The translations under genes and the position numbers were made by a program. A stretch of DNA of 64,000 bases from contig NZ_BMUI01000021.1 of assembly GCF_014650115.1 (NCBI RefSeq), forward strand, positions 1-64,000. Reading direction: 5' to 3'. Each line of letters opens with the position of its first letter. Position 1 is the first letter of the stretch. Below the pieces are notes generated by a model. The model was not told the DNA's origin. It was given only the letters and a program-made list of their open reading frames with translations, and ran no database searches. Positions 42,271 to 51,230 of the stretch are shown here, in pieces. The stretch is from Streptomyces olivaceoviridis (GTDB lineage: Bacteria; Actinomycetota; Actinomycetes; Streptomycetales; Streptomycetaceae).

Positions 42271-42827
42271 TGCCCGCCGACTACGACATGGGGGTCATCC
42301 GCTCCCGTGTCGTCCGCGTCGGTCATCTGCTGGACGACTGGGACGGTCTCGGCATCAAGACCTACCTGATGCGCGAACGCGGCGTGAACGGCTCGCCGGT
42401 GAACCAGTACGGCCCGTTCTACCTCTGGAACACTCTGGAGGGCATGAACGGCTTCCTGTGGGGCGGAGCCTTCCAGGGACCCGTCGACGACTTCGGTCGG
42501 CCCGCGGTCCGGCAGTGGACCGGCCTGGCCTTCGAGGAGGGCACCGCCGCCGCCTCCGCACCCGCGTACGCCGTGCGCCGGCGCCAACCGGTGCCGGACG
42601 GCGTGCGGTTGGCATCCTTCATGGCGGACGCTGCGGCCGAGACCGAGGGGCTGGCGGCGCAGGACGGCGCGGTGCTCGCTGCGGCGGCCGTGGACACCCA
42701 CACCTGGGAGCTCGTGCACTTCTCCCTCTGGGAGCACGAGGCGGCCAAGGCCGACGGGGACGTCTTCGAGGTGCTGCACCTGTCCGCACCCGGCCGGGAC
42801 CGGCTCCCGCGCGGACGGCAGTGGTGA
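42270..42827 (+). pseudogene. DUF4865-like gene, 3' fragment
   Basis: From codon LPADYDMGVI (after the phage junction) to TGA 42825-42827 the frame encodes about 185 residues of a DUF4865 family protein (GHLLDDWDGLGIKTYLMRER, then NQYGPFYLWNTLEGMNGFLW). Its first ten codons lie at 39395-39424. The stop overlaps the GTG start of the phosphotriesterase-like gene (GTGA), so that gene probably depended on its transcription. Family function is unknown. Confidence 0.75.
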
Positions 42828-43735
42828 CCCGCGTCCGTACGGTCCTCGGTGACATCCCGGCCGGGGAGCTGGGCGTGTGCGACGCGCACGACCATCTCTT
42901 CCTGCGCAGCCCGCGGTTGCCGGGTCAGGAACTGGACGACCTCCGCGCCGCGCGCTCCGAACTGGCGGCCTTCCGCGCGGCGGGCGGAGCGGCCGTCGCG
43001 CAGTGGACGCCGTACGGCATGGGCCGGCGCGCGGCGGACCTGCCGGGGCTGTCCCGCGCGACCGGGGTACGGATCGTCTGCGCCACCGGACTGCACCAAG
43101 CGGCGCACTACGACCCCGAGTCGCTCGCCCGGCTGCGCGGCGGCCGGCTCGCCGACCTGTTCGTCTCCGAACTCACCGAGGGCATCGGCACGACCGGTGT
43201 GCGGGCCGGTTTCATCAAGGTGGCGGGCGGTTTCCACGGGCTCGACGCACACGCCCGCCGGACCATGGCGGCGGCGGCCGAGGCGCACCACGCCACCGGC
43301 GCCCCCGTCGCCGTACACCTGGAGCTGGGCACCGGCGCCCTGGACGTACTCGACCTGCTGTGCGGTGAGTTGGGCGTGCCGGGTGAGCGGGTGATCCTGG
43401 GGCACCTGAACCGCTCCCCCGACCCGGTGACGCACCGGCAGGCCGCCGCGTCGGGCTGCTGGCTGGCCTTCGACGGCCCGTCCCGCGCCCACCACGCCAC
43501 CGACTGGCGGATGCCGGAGGCCGTACGGGCCCTGGCGGAGGCCGGGTTCGGGGACCGGCTGCTGCTCGGCGGCGACACGGTGACCGCCGGGGCCCGCTCG
43601 GTCGACGGCGGGCCGGGGATGCCGTACCTGCTGCGCCGGGTACGGCAGCGGCTGGTTCAGGCGGTGGGCGCGGACCTGGTGGACCGCGTCCTCACGGAGC
43701 ACCCGGGGCGGGCGTTCGGGGCCGCCTGGAAGTGA
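42824..43735 (+). CDS. Phosphotriesterase-like amidohydrolase
   Basis: A 303-residue TIM-barrel metal hydrolase of the phosphotriesterase/lactonase group. The first metal pair is H22-x-H24 (DAHDHLF), the carbamylated bridging lysine is in GFIKVAGG, further histidines are in VHLELG and GHLNRS, and the final aspartate is in GGDTVT. It likely opens lactones or hydrolyses esters. GTG at 42824 overlaps the DUF4865 fragment's stop. Because the upstream gene is broken by a prophage remnant, transcription may now start within the remnant or be lost. Confidence 0.82.
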   Translation: MTRVRTVLGDIPAGELGVCDAHDHLFLRSPRLPGQELDDLRAARSELAAFRAAGGAAVAQWTPYGMGRRAADLPGLSRATGVRIVCATGLHQAAHYDPESLARLRGGRLADLFVSELTEGIGTTGVRAGFIKVAGGFHGLDAHARRTMAAAAEAHHATGAPVAVHLELGTGALDVLDLLCGELGVPGERVILGHLNRSPDPVTHRQAAASGCWLAFDGPSRAHHATDWRMPEAVRALAEAGFGDRLLLGGDTVTAGARSVDGGPGMPYLLRRVRQRLVQAVGADLVDRVLTEHPGRAFGAAWK

Positions 43736-43795
43736 GCGCCTCGCGGCGGGAAACGCGGGTGATCAGGAGCCGGTCGGTTCCCTGACCTGACCGGC

Positions 43796-44698
43796 ATGAC
43801 CGCACCCGCGTATCCGTCGAAGCCCGTGCCCGGCGACCGAATGGCGATCCTCTCACCCGGATCCGGTCTGCCGGGGATCCTGCCGCTCCCCCACGAGCTG
43901 GGGCTCAGGCGGCCGCGGGAGGACTTCGGCCCGGAACCGGTGGAATACCCCACCACCCGCACCATGGGCTCCACCCCCCGGGAGCGCGCCGCCGACATCC
44001 ACGCGGCGTTCGCCGATCCGACGGTCAAGGCCGTGATGGCCAGCATCGGCGGCGACGACCAGATCACCGTGCTGCCGCACCTGGACCGGGAGCTGATCCG
44101 CGCCCACCCGAAGCCGTTCTTCGGCTCCAGCGACAACACCAATCTGCTGCTGTTCCTGCACAACCTGGGCATCGTCGGCTACCACGGCGCCTGCCTGATG
44201 ACCGAGCTGGGGCGCCCGTACGCGCTGCACCCGATGACCGCCGACTCGGTGCGCGCGGCCCTGTTCACCCGGGGCCCGTACGAACTGCGCCCGGCCGAGC
44301 GTTACCGCGACACCGACCGCGACTGGGCCGATCCCGCCACGTTCGACGCCGAACCCGACTCCCAGCCGGGCGGCGGCTGGATCTGGCACCGGCCCGACCG
44401 GGTCGTCGAGGGGCGCGCGGGGGCGGCAACCTGGAGATCCTCTCGTGGCTGCTGATGGCCGACCGCGAGATCGAACGCGATCCGGCGGCCTACGACGGCG
44501 GCGTGCTGTTCCTGGAGACCTCGGAGGAGCTGCCGAGCGCACACCATGGCCGTCTTCGACGTGGACTTCGGCCACACTGATCCGCAGGTGGTGATCCCCT
44601 ACGGCGGACAGGTCTGCGTGGACGGCCCGGCGCGCCGGATCACGGTGACGTACCGACGGCCCGGTGTCGGCCCGGTGTCCCGCGGTCGTCGCACCTAG
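43796..44698 (+). pseudogene. LD-carboxypeptidase (peptidase S66), frameshifted and deleted
   Basis: The N-terminal 205 codons are well conserved (AILSPGSGLPGILPL, then ASIGGDDQITVLPHL, then FFGSSDNTNLL with the catalytic Ser). Near 44415, in a run of Gs, the frame shifts and continues as GGNLEILSWLLMADREIERD to LFLETSEELPSA (catalytic Glu). About 60-70 residues are then missing and another frame resumes with FDVDFGHTDPQVVIPYGGQ (catalytic His). These are at least two lesions. The ancestral enzyme would cleave L,D-peptide bonds or a microcin-like substrate. Confidence 0.75.
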
Positions 44699-45942
44699 TC
44701 GCTCTCGGCCAGCGCCTCCAGTGGATCGTCCAGCACCGGCTGCCAGGCCAGTTCCGCCGCGCCGACCAGGCTGTTGTGGTCCAGGGTGCACGGCAGGATG
44801 GGGACGCCCCCGCTCTGGCCCCACAGGCTGCGGTCGGCGACCACCGCGCGCAGCCGGCCGGGGTCCGCGTCCAGCAGGGTGCGGTGCAGACCGCCGAGGA
44901 TGATGCGGTCCGGGTTGAGGATGTTGACCAGGCCGGCCAGGCCGAGGCCGAGGCGGTCGATGAGGACCTCGGCGGCCCTGCGGACGGCCGGGTCGTCGTA
45001 CTGGGTGCGCAGCAGGTCGCCCGCCTGCTGGACCAGCGACACCTCGGGGCCGGGCTCTCGCCCCGCCTCCACGAGCAGGGCCAGCGGGTCCGCCTCGACG
45101 TCCAGGCAGCCCCGGCTGCCGCAGTGGCAGGGGCGGCCCTCGGGGTTGACCGTGAGGTGGCCGACCTCCAGCGCGAGCCCCGAACTGCCCGTGTGCAGAC
45201 GGCCGTCCAGGACGAGCGCGCCGCCGACGCCCCGGTGCCCGGTCGCCACGCACAGCAGGTCCCGCGCGCCCCGGCCGGCGCCGTGCCGGTGTTCGGCGAG
45301 CGCGGCGAGGTTGACGTCGTTGCCCGCGAACGCGGGTCCGCCGATGCCGGCGGCGCGCACGCGTTCCGCGAAGATCTCCCGGACGGGGGCGCCCACGGGC
45401 CAGGCCAGGTGCAGGGGGTTGAGCGCCAGGCCGGCGGGTTCGGCGACGGCGGACGGCACGGCGAGTCCGGCGCCGACACAGCGCCGGCCGGTGCCGCGCA
45501 GCAGCTCCGCGCCCGCCTCGACCACGGAGCCGAGCACCTTCGCCGGGTCGGCGTCGACGGTCTCGCAGCCGGGCGCGGTCGCCACGATCCGTCCGCCGAG
45601 GCCGACCAGCGCGGCCCGGAAGCCGTCGGCGTGGATCTGGGCCGCGAGCGCGACGGGACCGTCCTCGGCGACCTCCAGCCGGTGCGAGGGGCGCCCCTGC
45701 GAGCCGGCCGCCGAGCCGGGCCGGGCGTCCACGCGGATCAGGCCCAGCGCCTCCAGCTCGGCGGCGACCGCGCCGGCCGTCGCCCGGGTGACGCCGAGTT
45801 CGGCGGTGAGCACGGCGCGGGTCGGCGCCCGTCCGGTGTGCACCAGCTCCAGCGCCGGTCCGAGCGCCCCGCGCCCGCGGTCCAGCCGCGCCCTCGACGT
45901 GGTCCTCTCCCCCGCTGCCCGGGGATCCGCCTTGCCGCTCAT
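44695..45942 (-). CDS. ROK-family transcriptional regulator or sugar kinase
   Basis: A 415-residue ROK protein with an N-terminal winged helix-turn-helix (about 35-90, PTRAVLTAELGVTRATAGAV) and a C-terminal ROK domain. The zinc motif is CHCGSRGCLD in NPEGRPCHCGSRGCLD, and a GHLTVN segment precedes it. Such proteins are usually repressors of sugar uptake responsive to a sugar. Its stop overlaps that of the broken carboxypeptidase gene. Upstream is alkB in the same direction, 48 bases away. Confidence 0.87.
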   Translation of the reverse strand: MSGKADPRAAGERTTSRARLDRGRGALGPALELVHTGRAPTRAVLTAELGVTRATAGAVAAELEALGLIRVDARPGSAAGSQGRPSHRLEVAEDGPVALAAQIHADGFRAALVGLGGRIVATAPGCETVDADPAKVLGSVVEAGAELLRGTGRRCVGAGLAVPSAVAEPAGLALNPLHLAWPVGAPVREIFAERVRAAGIGGPAFAGNDVNLAALAEHRHGAGRGARDLLCVATGHRGVGGALVLDGRLHTGSSGLALEVGHLTVNPEGRPCHCGSRGCLDVEADPLALLVEAGREPGPEVSLVQQAGDLLRTQYDDPAVRRAAEVLIDRLGLGLAGLVNILNPDRIILGGLHRTLLDADPGRLRAVVADRSLWGQSGGVPILPCTLDHNSLVGAAELAWQPVLDDPLEALAESD

Positions 45943-45990
45943 GAGGGCGAGTCTCCCATGATCCGCACCCCGGGTGGCCTGCGCCGGCGG

Positions 45991-46641
45991 CTACAGGCCG
46001 CTCACCCGCAGGGTGATGTTCAGCCGTCCGGCGAGACCCAGCCAGGCCGGGGCCGTGCCCGGCCGGACGCGCGGCACTCCGTGGTAGGCGAACCGGGACG
46101 GGCCGCCGAAGACGAACAGGTCTCCGCTGCGCAGTTCCACGTCGGTGTAGGGCTTCGCGCGCGTGCCGGTGTTGCCGAAGCGGAACACGCAGGTGTCCCC
46201 GAGGCTCAGCGAGACCACCGGCGCGTCGGTCTTCTCGTCGCCGTCGCGGTGCATGCCCATGCGGGCGTCACCGTCGTAGAAGTTGATCAGCGCGATGTCG
46301 TACGGCGCGGCCGGTACGGCGTCCGGGCCGAGCGCGTCGGCCACCGCGCGGCGGCCCAGCGCGCCGAGCCAGTCCGGGAACGGCTTCACGGGGCTGCCGT
46401 CGCCGTCGACGACGGTGCGGGCGTAGGCGTACGGGTACCAGTGCCAGCCCAGGCAGACCTGGCGCGCGGTCATCGTGCCGCCGCCCGGTGTGCGGACCGT
46501 GCGCAGCCCGGCGGGGGGCCGGGCCCAGTCCCGGCAGGCGGCGAGCAGGGCGCGCTGCCGCTCGGCGTCCAGCCAGTCCACGACCTGCACGGCGCCCGGC
46601 GCGACCTCCGCACGCTCCCGGGGGAACAGCTCGTCCTCCAT
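45991..46641 (-). CDS. alkB: AlkB-type alpha-ketoglutarate-dependent dioxygenase
   Basis: A 216-residue oxidative demethylase for alkylated DNA/RNA bases. Metal ligands are H131 and D133 (MGMHRDGDE) and H187 (AYHGVPRV). The 2-oxoglutarate-binding RxNxTxR motif is R206-LNITL-R212. Residues 115-130 (DIALINFYDGDARMGM) match the nucleotide-recognition lid region. Start is ATG in MEDELFP at 46641. It lies 55 bases from the divergent methyltransferase gene. Confidence 0.9.
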   Translation of the reverse strand: MEDELFPRERAEVAPGAVQVVDWLDAERQRALLAACRDWARPPAGLRTVRTPGGGTMTARQVCLGWHWYPYAYARTVVDGDGSPVKPFPDWLGALGRRAVADALGPDAVPAAPYDIALINFYDGDARMGMHRDGDEKTDAPVVSLSLGDTCVFRFGNTGTRAKPYTDVELRSGDLFVFGGPSRFAYHGVPRVRPGTAPAWLGLAGRLNITLRVSGL

Positions 46642-46696
46642 GCCCCCATCCTGCCCCACGCCCCCTGATCTGCGGCTCCGCTAGCCTGGACGCACG

Positions 46697-47842
46697 ATGA
46701 GCGACCGTATGACGACACCGTGGGGCGAGGTCGAGCTGACCCGCTTCCCCGACGACCCCCGCGACCGGCTGCGCGCCTGGGACGCCTCCGACGCGTACCT
46801 GCTGCGCCACCTCGCGGAGGAGAAGGTACCGCTCACGGGCACGGTCGCGGTGGTCGGGGACCGCTGGGGCGCGCTGGTGACCGCGCTGGCGGAGCACCGG
46901 CCGACGCAGATCACCGACTCCTTCCTCGGCCAGGAGGCGACCCGGGCGAACCTGGCGCGGGCGGGCGTGGAGCCCGGTGCCGTACGGCTGCTCACCACGC
47001 AGGACCCGCCGCCGGAGCGGGTGGACGTGCTGCTGGTGCGGGTACCGAAGAGCCTGGCGCTGCTGGAGGACCAGTTGCTGCGGCTGGCGCCCGCCGTGCA
47101 CGCGGGCACGGTCCTGGTCGGCACCGGCATGGTGAAGGAGATCCACACCTCGACGCTCCAGTTGTTCGAGCGGATCCTCGGCCCGACCCGGACCTCCCTG
47201 GCCCGGCAGAAGGCCCGGCTGATCTTCTGCACCCCGGACCCGGCGCTGGAGCGGCCCGCGAACCCGTGGCCGTACAGCTACGCCCTGCCGGACGGCGTCG
47301 GCGCGGTGTCGGGGCGCACGGTGGTCAACCACGCGGGCGTGTTCTGCGCCGAGCGGCTGGACATCGGCACCCGTTTCTTCCTGCGGCACCTGCCCGCTCC
47401 CGGCGCCGGGCGCGTGGTGGACCTCGGCTGCGGCAACGGCGTGGTCGGTACGGCGGTGGCGCTGGCCGATCCGGCGGCCGAGGTGCTGTTCGTGGACGAG
47501 TCGTACCAGGCGGTGGCCTCGGCGGAGGCGACGTACAAGGCGAACGGGGTGCCGGGGCACGCCGAGTTCCGGGTCGGGGACGGGCTGGCCGGGGTGGCGC
47601 CCGGCAGTGTGGACCTGGTCCTGAACAACCCGCCGTTCCACTCCCACCAGGCGACGACGGACGCGGTGGCGTGGCGGATGTTCACCGGGGCGCTGCGGTC
47701 GCTGCGGCCGGGGGGTGAGCTGTGGGTGATCGGGAACCGGCACCTGGGGTACCACGTGAAGCTGAGGCGGTTGTTCGGCAACAGTGAACTGGTGGCGTCG
47801 GACCCGAAGTTCGTGGTGCTGAGGGCGGTCAAGAGGGGTTAG
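46697..47842 (+). CDS. RlmG/RsmC-like class I SAM methyltransferase
   Basis: A 381-residue protein with a degenerate N-terminal methyltransferase-like domain (about 1-190) and an active C-terminal one. The SAM-binding motif is VVDLGCGNGVVGTAVAL and the catalytic NPPF motif is LNNPPFHSH. This two-domain layout is that of RlmG, which methylates G1835 of 23S rRNA in E. coli, and RsmC. ATG at 46697; an in-frame ATG at 46709 is an alternative. Confidence 0.82.
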   Translation: MSDRMTTPWGEVELTRFPDDPRDRLRAWDASDAYLLRHLAEEKVPLTGTVAVVGDRWGALVTALAEHRPTQITDSFLGQEATRANLARAGVEPGAVRLLTTQDPPPERVDVLLVRVPKSLALLEDQLLRLAPAVHAGTVLVGTGMVKEIHTSTLQLFERILGPTRTSLARQKARLIFCTPDPALERPANPWPYSYALPDGVGAVSGRTVVNHAGVFCAERLDIGTRFFLRHLPAPGAGRVVDLGCGNGVVGTAVALADPAAEVLFVDESYQAVASAEATYKANGVPGHAEFRVGDGLAGVAPGSVDLVLNNPPFHSHQATTDAVAWRMFTGALRSLRPGGELWVIGNRHLGYHVKLRRLFGNSELVASDPKFVVLRAVKRG

Positions 47843-47883
47843 GCGCTCCGCCGGGAGCCGGGCCGGTCAGCCCCCGGCCCCCG

Positions 47884-48744
47884 TCAGCCCCCGGCCCCGG
47901 AGAGGACCCCGATGATCCGCCGTACCTCGCGGGCCATCGCCTCCCGCCCCACACCGAGGTAGGTGCGCGAGTCGACGGCCTCGGGACGGGCGGCGAGGAA
48001 CTCCCTGATCGCCCCGGTCATGGCCGCGTTGAGCGCGGTCCCGACGTTGACCTTGGCGATGCCGCGGCCGACCGCCGCGACCAGACCGTCGTCCGGCACC
48101 CCGGAGGAGCCGTGCAGGACGAGCGGCACGGTCAGCGCGGCGGACAGCCGCCCCAGCAGGCCGAGGTCGAGGACGGCGGTGCGGGTGGTCATGGCGTGCG
48201 TGCTGCCGATGGCGACGGCCAGGGCGTCGACGCCGGTGCCGGCGACGAAGTCCCGCGCCCGGCCGGGATCGGTACGGGCGCCGGGCGCGTGCGCGTCCAG
48301 CGCGGGCCGGCCGTCCTTGCCCCCGATCTGCCCCAACTCGGCTTCGATCCACAGGTTCTGGGCGTGTGCCCAGTCGACGGCGGCCCGGGTCGCGGCCAGG
48401 TTGCCGGTGTACGGCAGGCGGGCCGCGTCGTACATGACCGAGCTGAACCCGGCGCCGGGCGCCTGGCGCAGCAGGTCGTCGCTCTGCACGTGGTCCAGGT
48501 GCAGGGCGACGGGTACGGCGGCCCGTTCGGCGGCGGCGACGGCGGCGCGGGCCAGCGGCAGCAGCCGTCCGTAGCGGAACTTGACGGCGTTCTCGCTGAC
48601 CTGGAGGACCACGGGCGCGCCGGCCGACTCGGCGCCGGCGATGACGGCCTCGATGTGTTCCAGGGTGATGACGTTGAACGCGGCGACGGCGGAGCGGGCG
48701 GCGGCGGCCCGGGTGATCAGCTCGCCGGTGGACGCGAGGGGCAC
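47884..48744 (-). CDS. Class II fructose/tagatose-bisphosphate aldolase
   Basis: A 286-residue class II aldolase. Zinc ligands lie in LHLDHVQSD and in VAIGSTHA plus VLHGSSG, and the phosphate-binding loop is AKVNVGTALN. Short length and sequence place it nearer to GatY/KbaY than to glycolytic Fba. It follows the SIS isomerase gene by 31 bases on the same strand, and the pair plus the divergent DeoR regulator resembles an amino-sugar (GalNAc or galactosamine) catabolic unit without its kinase. Confidence 0.87.
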   Translation of the reverse strand: MPLASTGELITRAAAARSAVAAFNVITLEHIEAVIAGAESAGAPVVLQVSENAVKFRYGRLLPLARAAVAAAERAAVPVALHLDHVQSDDLLRQAPGAGFSSVMYDAARLPYTGNLAATRAAVDWAHAQNLWIEAELGQIGGKDGRPALDAHAPGARTDPGRARDFVAGTGVDALAVAIGSTHAMTTRTAVLDLGLLGRLSAALTVPLVLHGSSGVPDDGLVAAVGRGIAKVNVGTALNAAMTGAIREFLAARPEAVDSRTYLGVGREAMAREVRRIIGVLSGAGG

Positions 48745-48775
48745 GTGAGGTGTCCTTCCGGGAGGGCCGGCGGAT

Positions 48776-49657
48776 TCAGGGGGCGAGGATCACCGAGCGG
48801 GTCAGGTGCCGCGGCCGGTCGGGGTCGAGGCCCCGGGCGGCGGCGACGGCGACGGCGAGCCGCTGGACCCGGACGAGTTCGGCGAGCGGGTCGAGCCCGC
48901 CCTCGATCCACAGGCCGCCGGTGGCGCGGACCTGTTCGGCGAGTCCGTCGGGCGCCTCGCCGAGCATCCAGGTGGCCGTCCCCTCGGTGGTGACGCTGAT
49001 CGGGCCGTGCCGGTACTCCATCGCCGGGTAGGACTCGGTCCAGGAGAGGGACGCCTCGCGCATCTTCAGCCCGGCCTCGTGGGCGAGTCCGACGGTCCAG
49101 CCGCGCCCGAGGAAGGCGAACTGCGTGCACTCCACGGCCCCTTGGGGCAAGGGAGCGGCGAGGGCGGTACGCGCGTCGGCGACGACGGCGTCGGTGTGCA
49201 GGCCGAGGTGGGCACGCAGGAGGGTGAGCGCGGTGGTCGCGAACCGGGTCTGGACGACGGAGCGTTCGTCGGCGAAGTCCAGCACGACGAGGTCGTCGGC
49301 GGCCGACACGACCGGGGTGTCCGGGTCGGCGGTCACGGCGGTGGTGCGGGTCCGCCCCGCCGGCCCCGCGAGCAGTTCCAGCACTTCGGTGGTGGTGCCG
49401 GACCGGGTGAGGGCGAGGACCCGGTCGTACGACCGCCCGTGCGGGAACTCGGAGGCGGGGAAGGCGTCGGTCTCGCCCTGTCCGGCGCCCTCGCGCAGGG
49501 CGGCCACGGCCTGGGCCATGAAGTACGAGGTCCCGCACCCGACGACGGCGACCCGCTCGCCCGGCTCCGGCAGTGCGCCGCGGTGGTGCTCCGCCTGCTC
49601 GGCCGCGCGTATCCAGCACTCGGGCTGGCTGTTCAGCTCGTCCTCGACATGTGTCAT
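48776..49657 (-). CDS. SIS-domain sugar isomerase/deaminase (AgaS-like)
   Basis: A 293-residue protein of two SIS domains (VAVVGCGTSYFMAQAVAAL and FAFLGRGWTVGLAHEAGLK). The C-terminal EYRHGPIS segment is typical of GlmS-like isomerases and AgaS. It may deaminate or isomerise an amino-sugar phosphate. ATG at 49657 follows a GGGAGGG ribosome binding site. It is the first gene of a two-gene unit with the aldolase, facing the DeoR regulator across an operator-containing promoter. Confidence 0.87.
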   Translation of the reverse strand: MTHVEDELNSQPECWIRAAEQAEHHRGALPEPGERVAVVGCGTSYFMAQAVAALREGAGQGETDAFPASEFPHGRSYDRVLALTRSGTTTEVLELLAGPAGRTRTTAVTADPDTPVVSAADDLVVLDFADERSVVQTRFATTALTLLRAHLGLHTDAVVADARTALAAPLPQGAVECTQFAFLGRGWTVGLAHEAGLKMREASLSWTESYPAMEYRHGPISVTTEGTATWMLGEAPDGLAEQVRATGGLWIEGGLDPLAELVRVQRLAVAVAAARGLDPDRPRHLTRSVILAP

Positions 49658-49676
49658 GCCCAGACCCTCCCCTGGC

Positions 49677-49718
49677 TGATTGTTCTTGCAAGATATAGCG
49701 AGCTTTCGAGCACAATCA
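49677..49718. promoter_or_regulatory. DeoR/AgaR operator between divergent genes
   Basis: Inverted half-sites tgattgttcttgcaag (from 49677) and its mirror ending acaatca at 49718 match at 13 of 16 positions. The site lies between the SIS/aldolase operon and the divergent DeoR gene, where a repressor would control both. The patch is strikingly A/T-rich for this genome. Confidence 0.6.
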
Positions 49719-49782
49719 AGCATTCGGACGCCAGGTCGGGTGCGCTAGGGTCGCCGGAGATCGAACGGAAGGGAGGCGGCGG

Positions 49783-50562
49783 ATGTCCCGGGACGCCCGC
49801 TGGCAGGCGCTGCTGGAACTGCTCGTCGAGCGCGGCCGGCTGGAGGTCGAGGAGGCGGCGGCCGAGCTGGCGGTGTCGGCGGCGACGATCCGCCGGGACT
49901 TCGACCAGCTCGCGGAACAGCAGATGCTGGTCCGCACCCGGGGCGGGGCCGTGGTGCACGGGGTGTCCTACGAACTCCCGCTGCGCTACAAGACGGCCCG
50001 GCGCGCCTCGGAGAAGCAGCGCGTCGCCAAGGCGGTGGCCGAACTCCTCGCTCCGGGCGAGGCGGTGGGACTGACCGGCGGTACGACCACCACGGAGGTG
50101 GCCCGGGCGCTGGCCGTGCGCGGTGACCTCGCCACCGGCTCACCGGCGCTCACCGTGGTCACCAACGCGCTCAACATCGCCAACGAGCTCGCCGTACGCC
50201 CGCAGTTCAAGATCGTGGTGACGGGCGGGGTGGCGCGTGCGCAGTCGTACGAGCTCGTCGGCCCGCTCGCGGACGGGGTGCTGGGCCAGATCACGCTCGA
50301 CGTGGCGGTGCTCGGTGTCGTCGGCTTCGACGTGGTGCACGGGGCGGCGGCGCACGACGAGGCGGAGGCCGCGATCAACCGGCTGCTGTGCGAGCGCGCC
50401 GAGCGGGTGGTGGTCGCGGCCGACTCCAGCAAGCTGGGCCGCCGGGCGTTCGCCCGGATCTGCGGGACGGAGCTCGTGGACACGCTGGTGACGGACACGG
50501 CGGCGGAGCGGGAGACGGTACGGCGGTTCGAGGAGGCGGGCGTCCGGGTGCTGACGGTGTGA
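49783..50562 (+). CDS. DeoR-family regulator (AgaR-like)
   Basis: A 259-residue DeoR protein with N-terminal HTH (LEVEEAAAELAVSAATIRRD) and DeoRC sensor domain (GLTGGTTTTEVARALAVRGD, then AVLGVVGFDVVHGAAAHDEA). It probably represses the divergent aldolase/isomerase operon until a sugar phosphate accumulates. ATG at 49783 with GGAGGCGG before it. The neighbouring operator supports autoregulation. Confidence 0.88.
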   Translation: MSRDARWQALLELLVERGRLEVEEAAAELAVSAATIRRDFDQLAEQQMLVRTRGGAVVHGVSYELPLRYKTARRASEKQRVAKAVAELLAPGEAVGLTGGTTTTEVARALAVRGDLATGSPALTVVTNALNIANELAVRPQFKIVVTGGVARAQSYELVGPLADGVLGQITLDVAVLGVVGFDVVHGAAAHDEAEAAINRLLCERAERVVVAADSSKLGRRAFARICGTELVDTLVTDTAAERETVRRFEEAGVRVLTV

Positions 50563-50603
50563 GACGGCCCCGGCCTGGCCGGCCCCCGGCTCCCGGCGCC
50601 GCC

Positions 50604-50999
50604 TCAGAGCCCGCCGAGGTCGGCCTTCACGAACCCCGCGCCGCGCTGGTCGTTGCAGCCCGCGACCGCCCGGTCCGCCGGATCGGGCCACATCTGCTGG
50701 GCCTGGAGCGCCACGCTGACCAGTGTCAACAGCAGATCGACGTCGCTCGCGGCGTCCAGGCGCAGGGTGACCCACTGCGAGCCGGGCACGACCCTGATGG
50801 CGTCCGAGCCCCTGAGGTCCTTGGCGAACCGCCGGACGGCCCGGTCGGTGAGCCGCAGATCGACATCACGCTCGGAGTGGAAGTGCGCGATCTCCCCCTG
50901 GGCCGACCGCACGGCCCGTCCCAGACCGCAGCTCGGGACGGCCTGTCTCAGGTCCGGCCAGGTCGCCAGTTGCGCGAACGCGCGCGAGGCCAACGTCAT
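50604..50999 (-). CDS. DUF5519/luciferase-like small protein
   Basis: A 131-residue soluble protein. The middle (RSAQGEIAHFHSERDVDLRL) and IRVVPGSQWVTLRLD match, from memory, the DUF5519 family often labelled luciferase family protein; no flavin- or luciferin-binding activity can be inferred. ATG at 50997-50999. It stands alone between the DeoR and aminopeptidase genes. Confidence 0.65.
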   Translation of the reverse strand: MTLASRAFAQLATWPDLRQAVPSCGLGRAVRSAQGEIAHFHSERDVDLRLTDRAVRRFAKDLRGSDAIRVVPGSQWVTLRLDAASDVDLLLTLVSVALQAQQMWPDPADRAVAGCNDQRGAGFVKADLGGL

Positions 51000-51230
51000 G
51001 GGCCCATCATGGCGCGCTCACCCGCCCGCAACCAGCTCGTGAGCAAGCATTAACCGACCTGTATCCGCCATGCGTTCACGAATCCGCACAGGAATCCACG
51101 CGTCGAACAGACCGGCGCCCCAGACGGCAGGCAGCTGAGCCTCGACACTCCGTTGACTCCGGCCGAACCGCCGTGCGACGGTGAGGGCGCGCTCCTCTCA
51201 CGAAGCTCCGGGAACTGGAGGCAGACCGCT

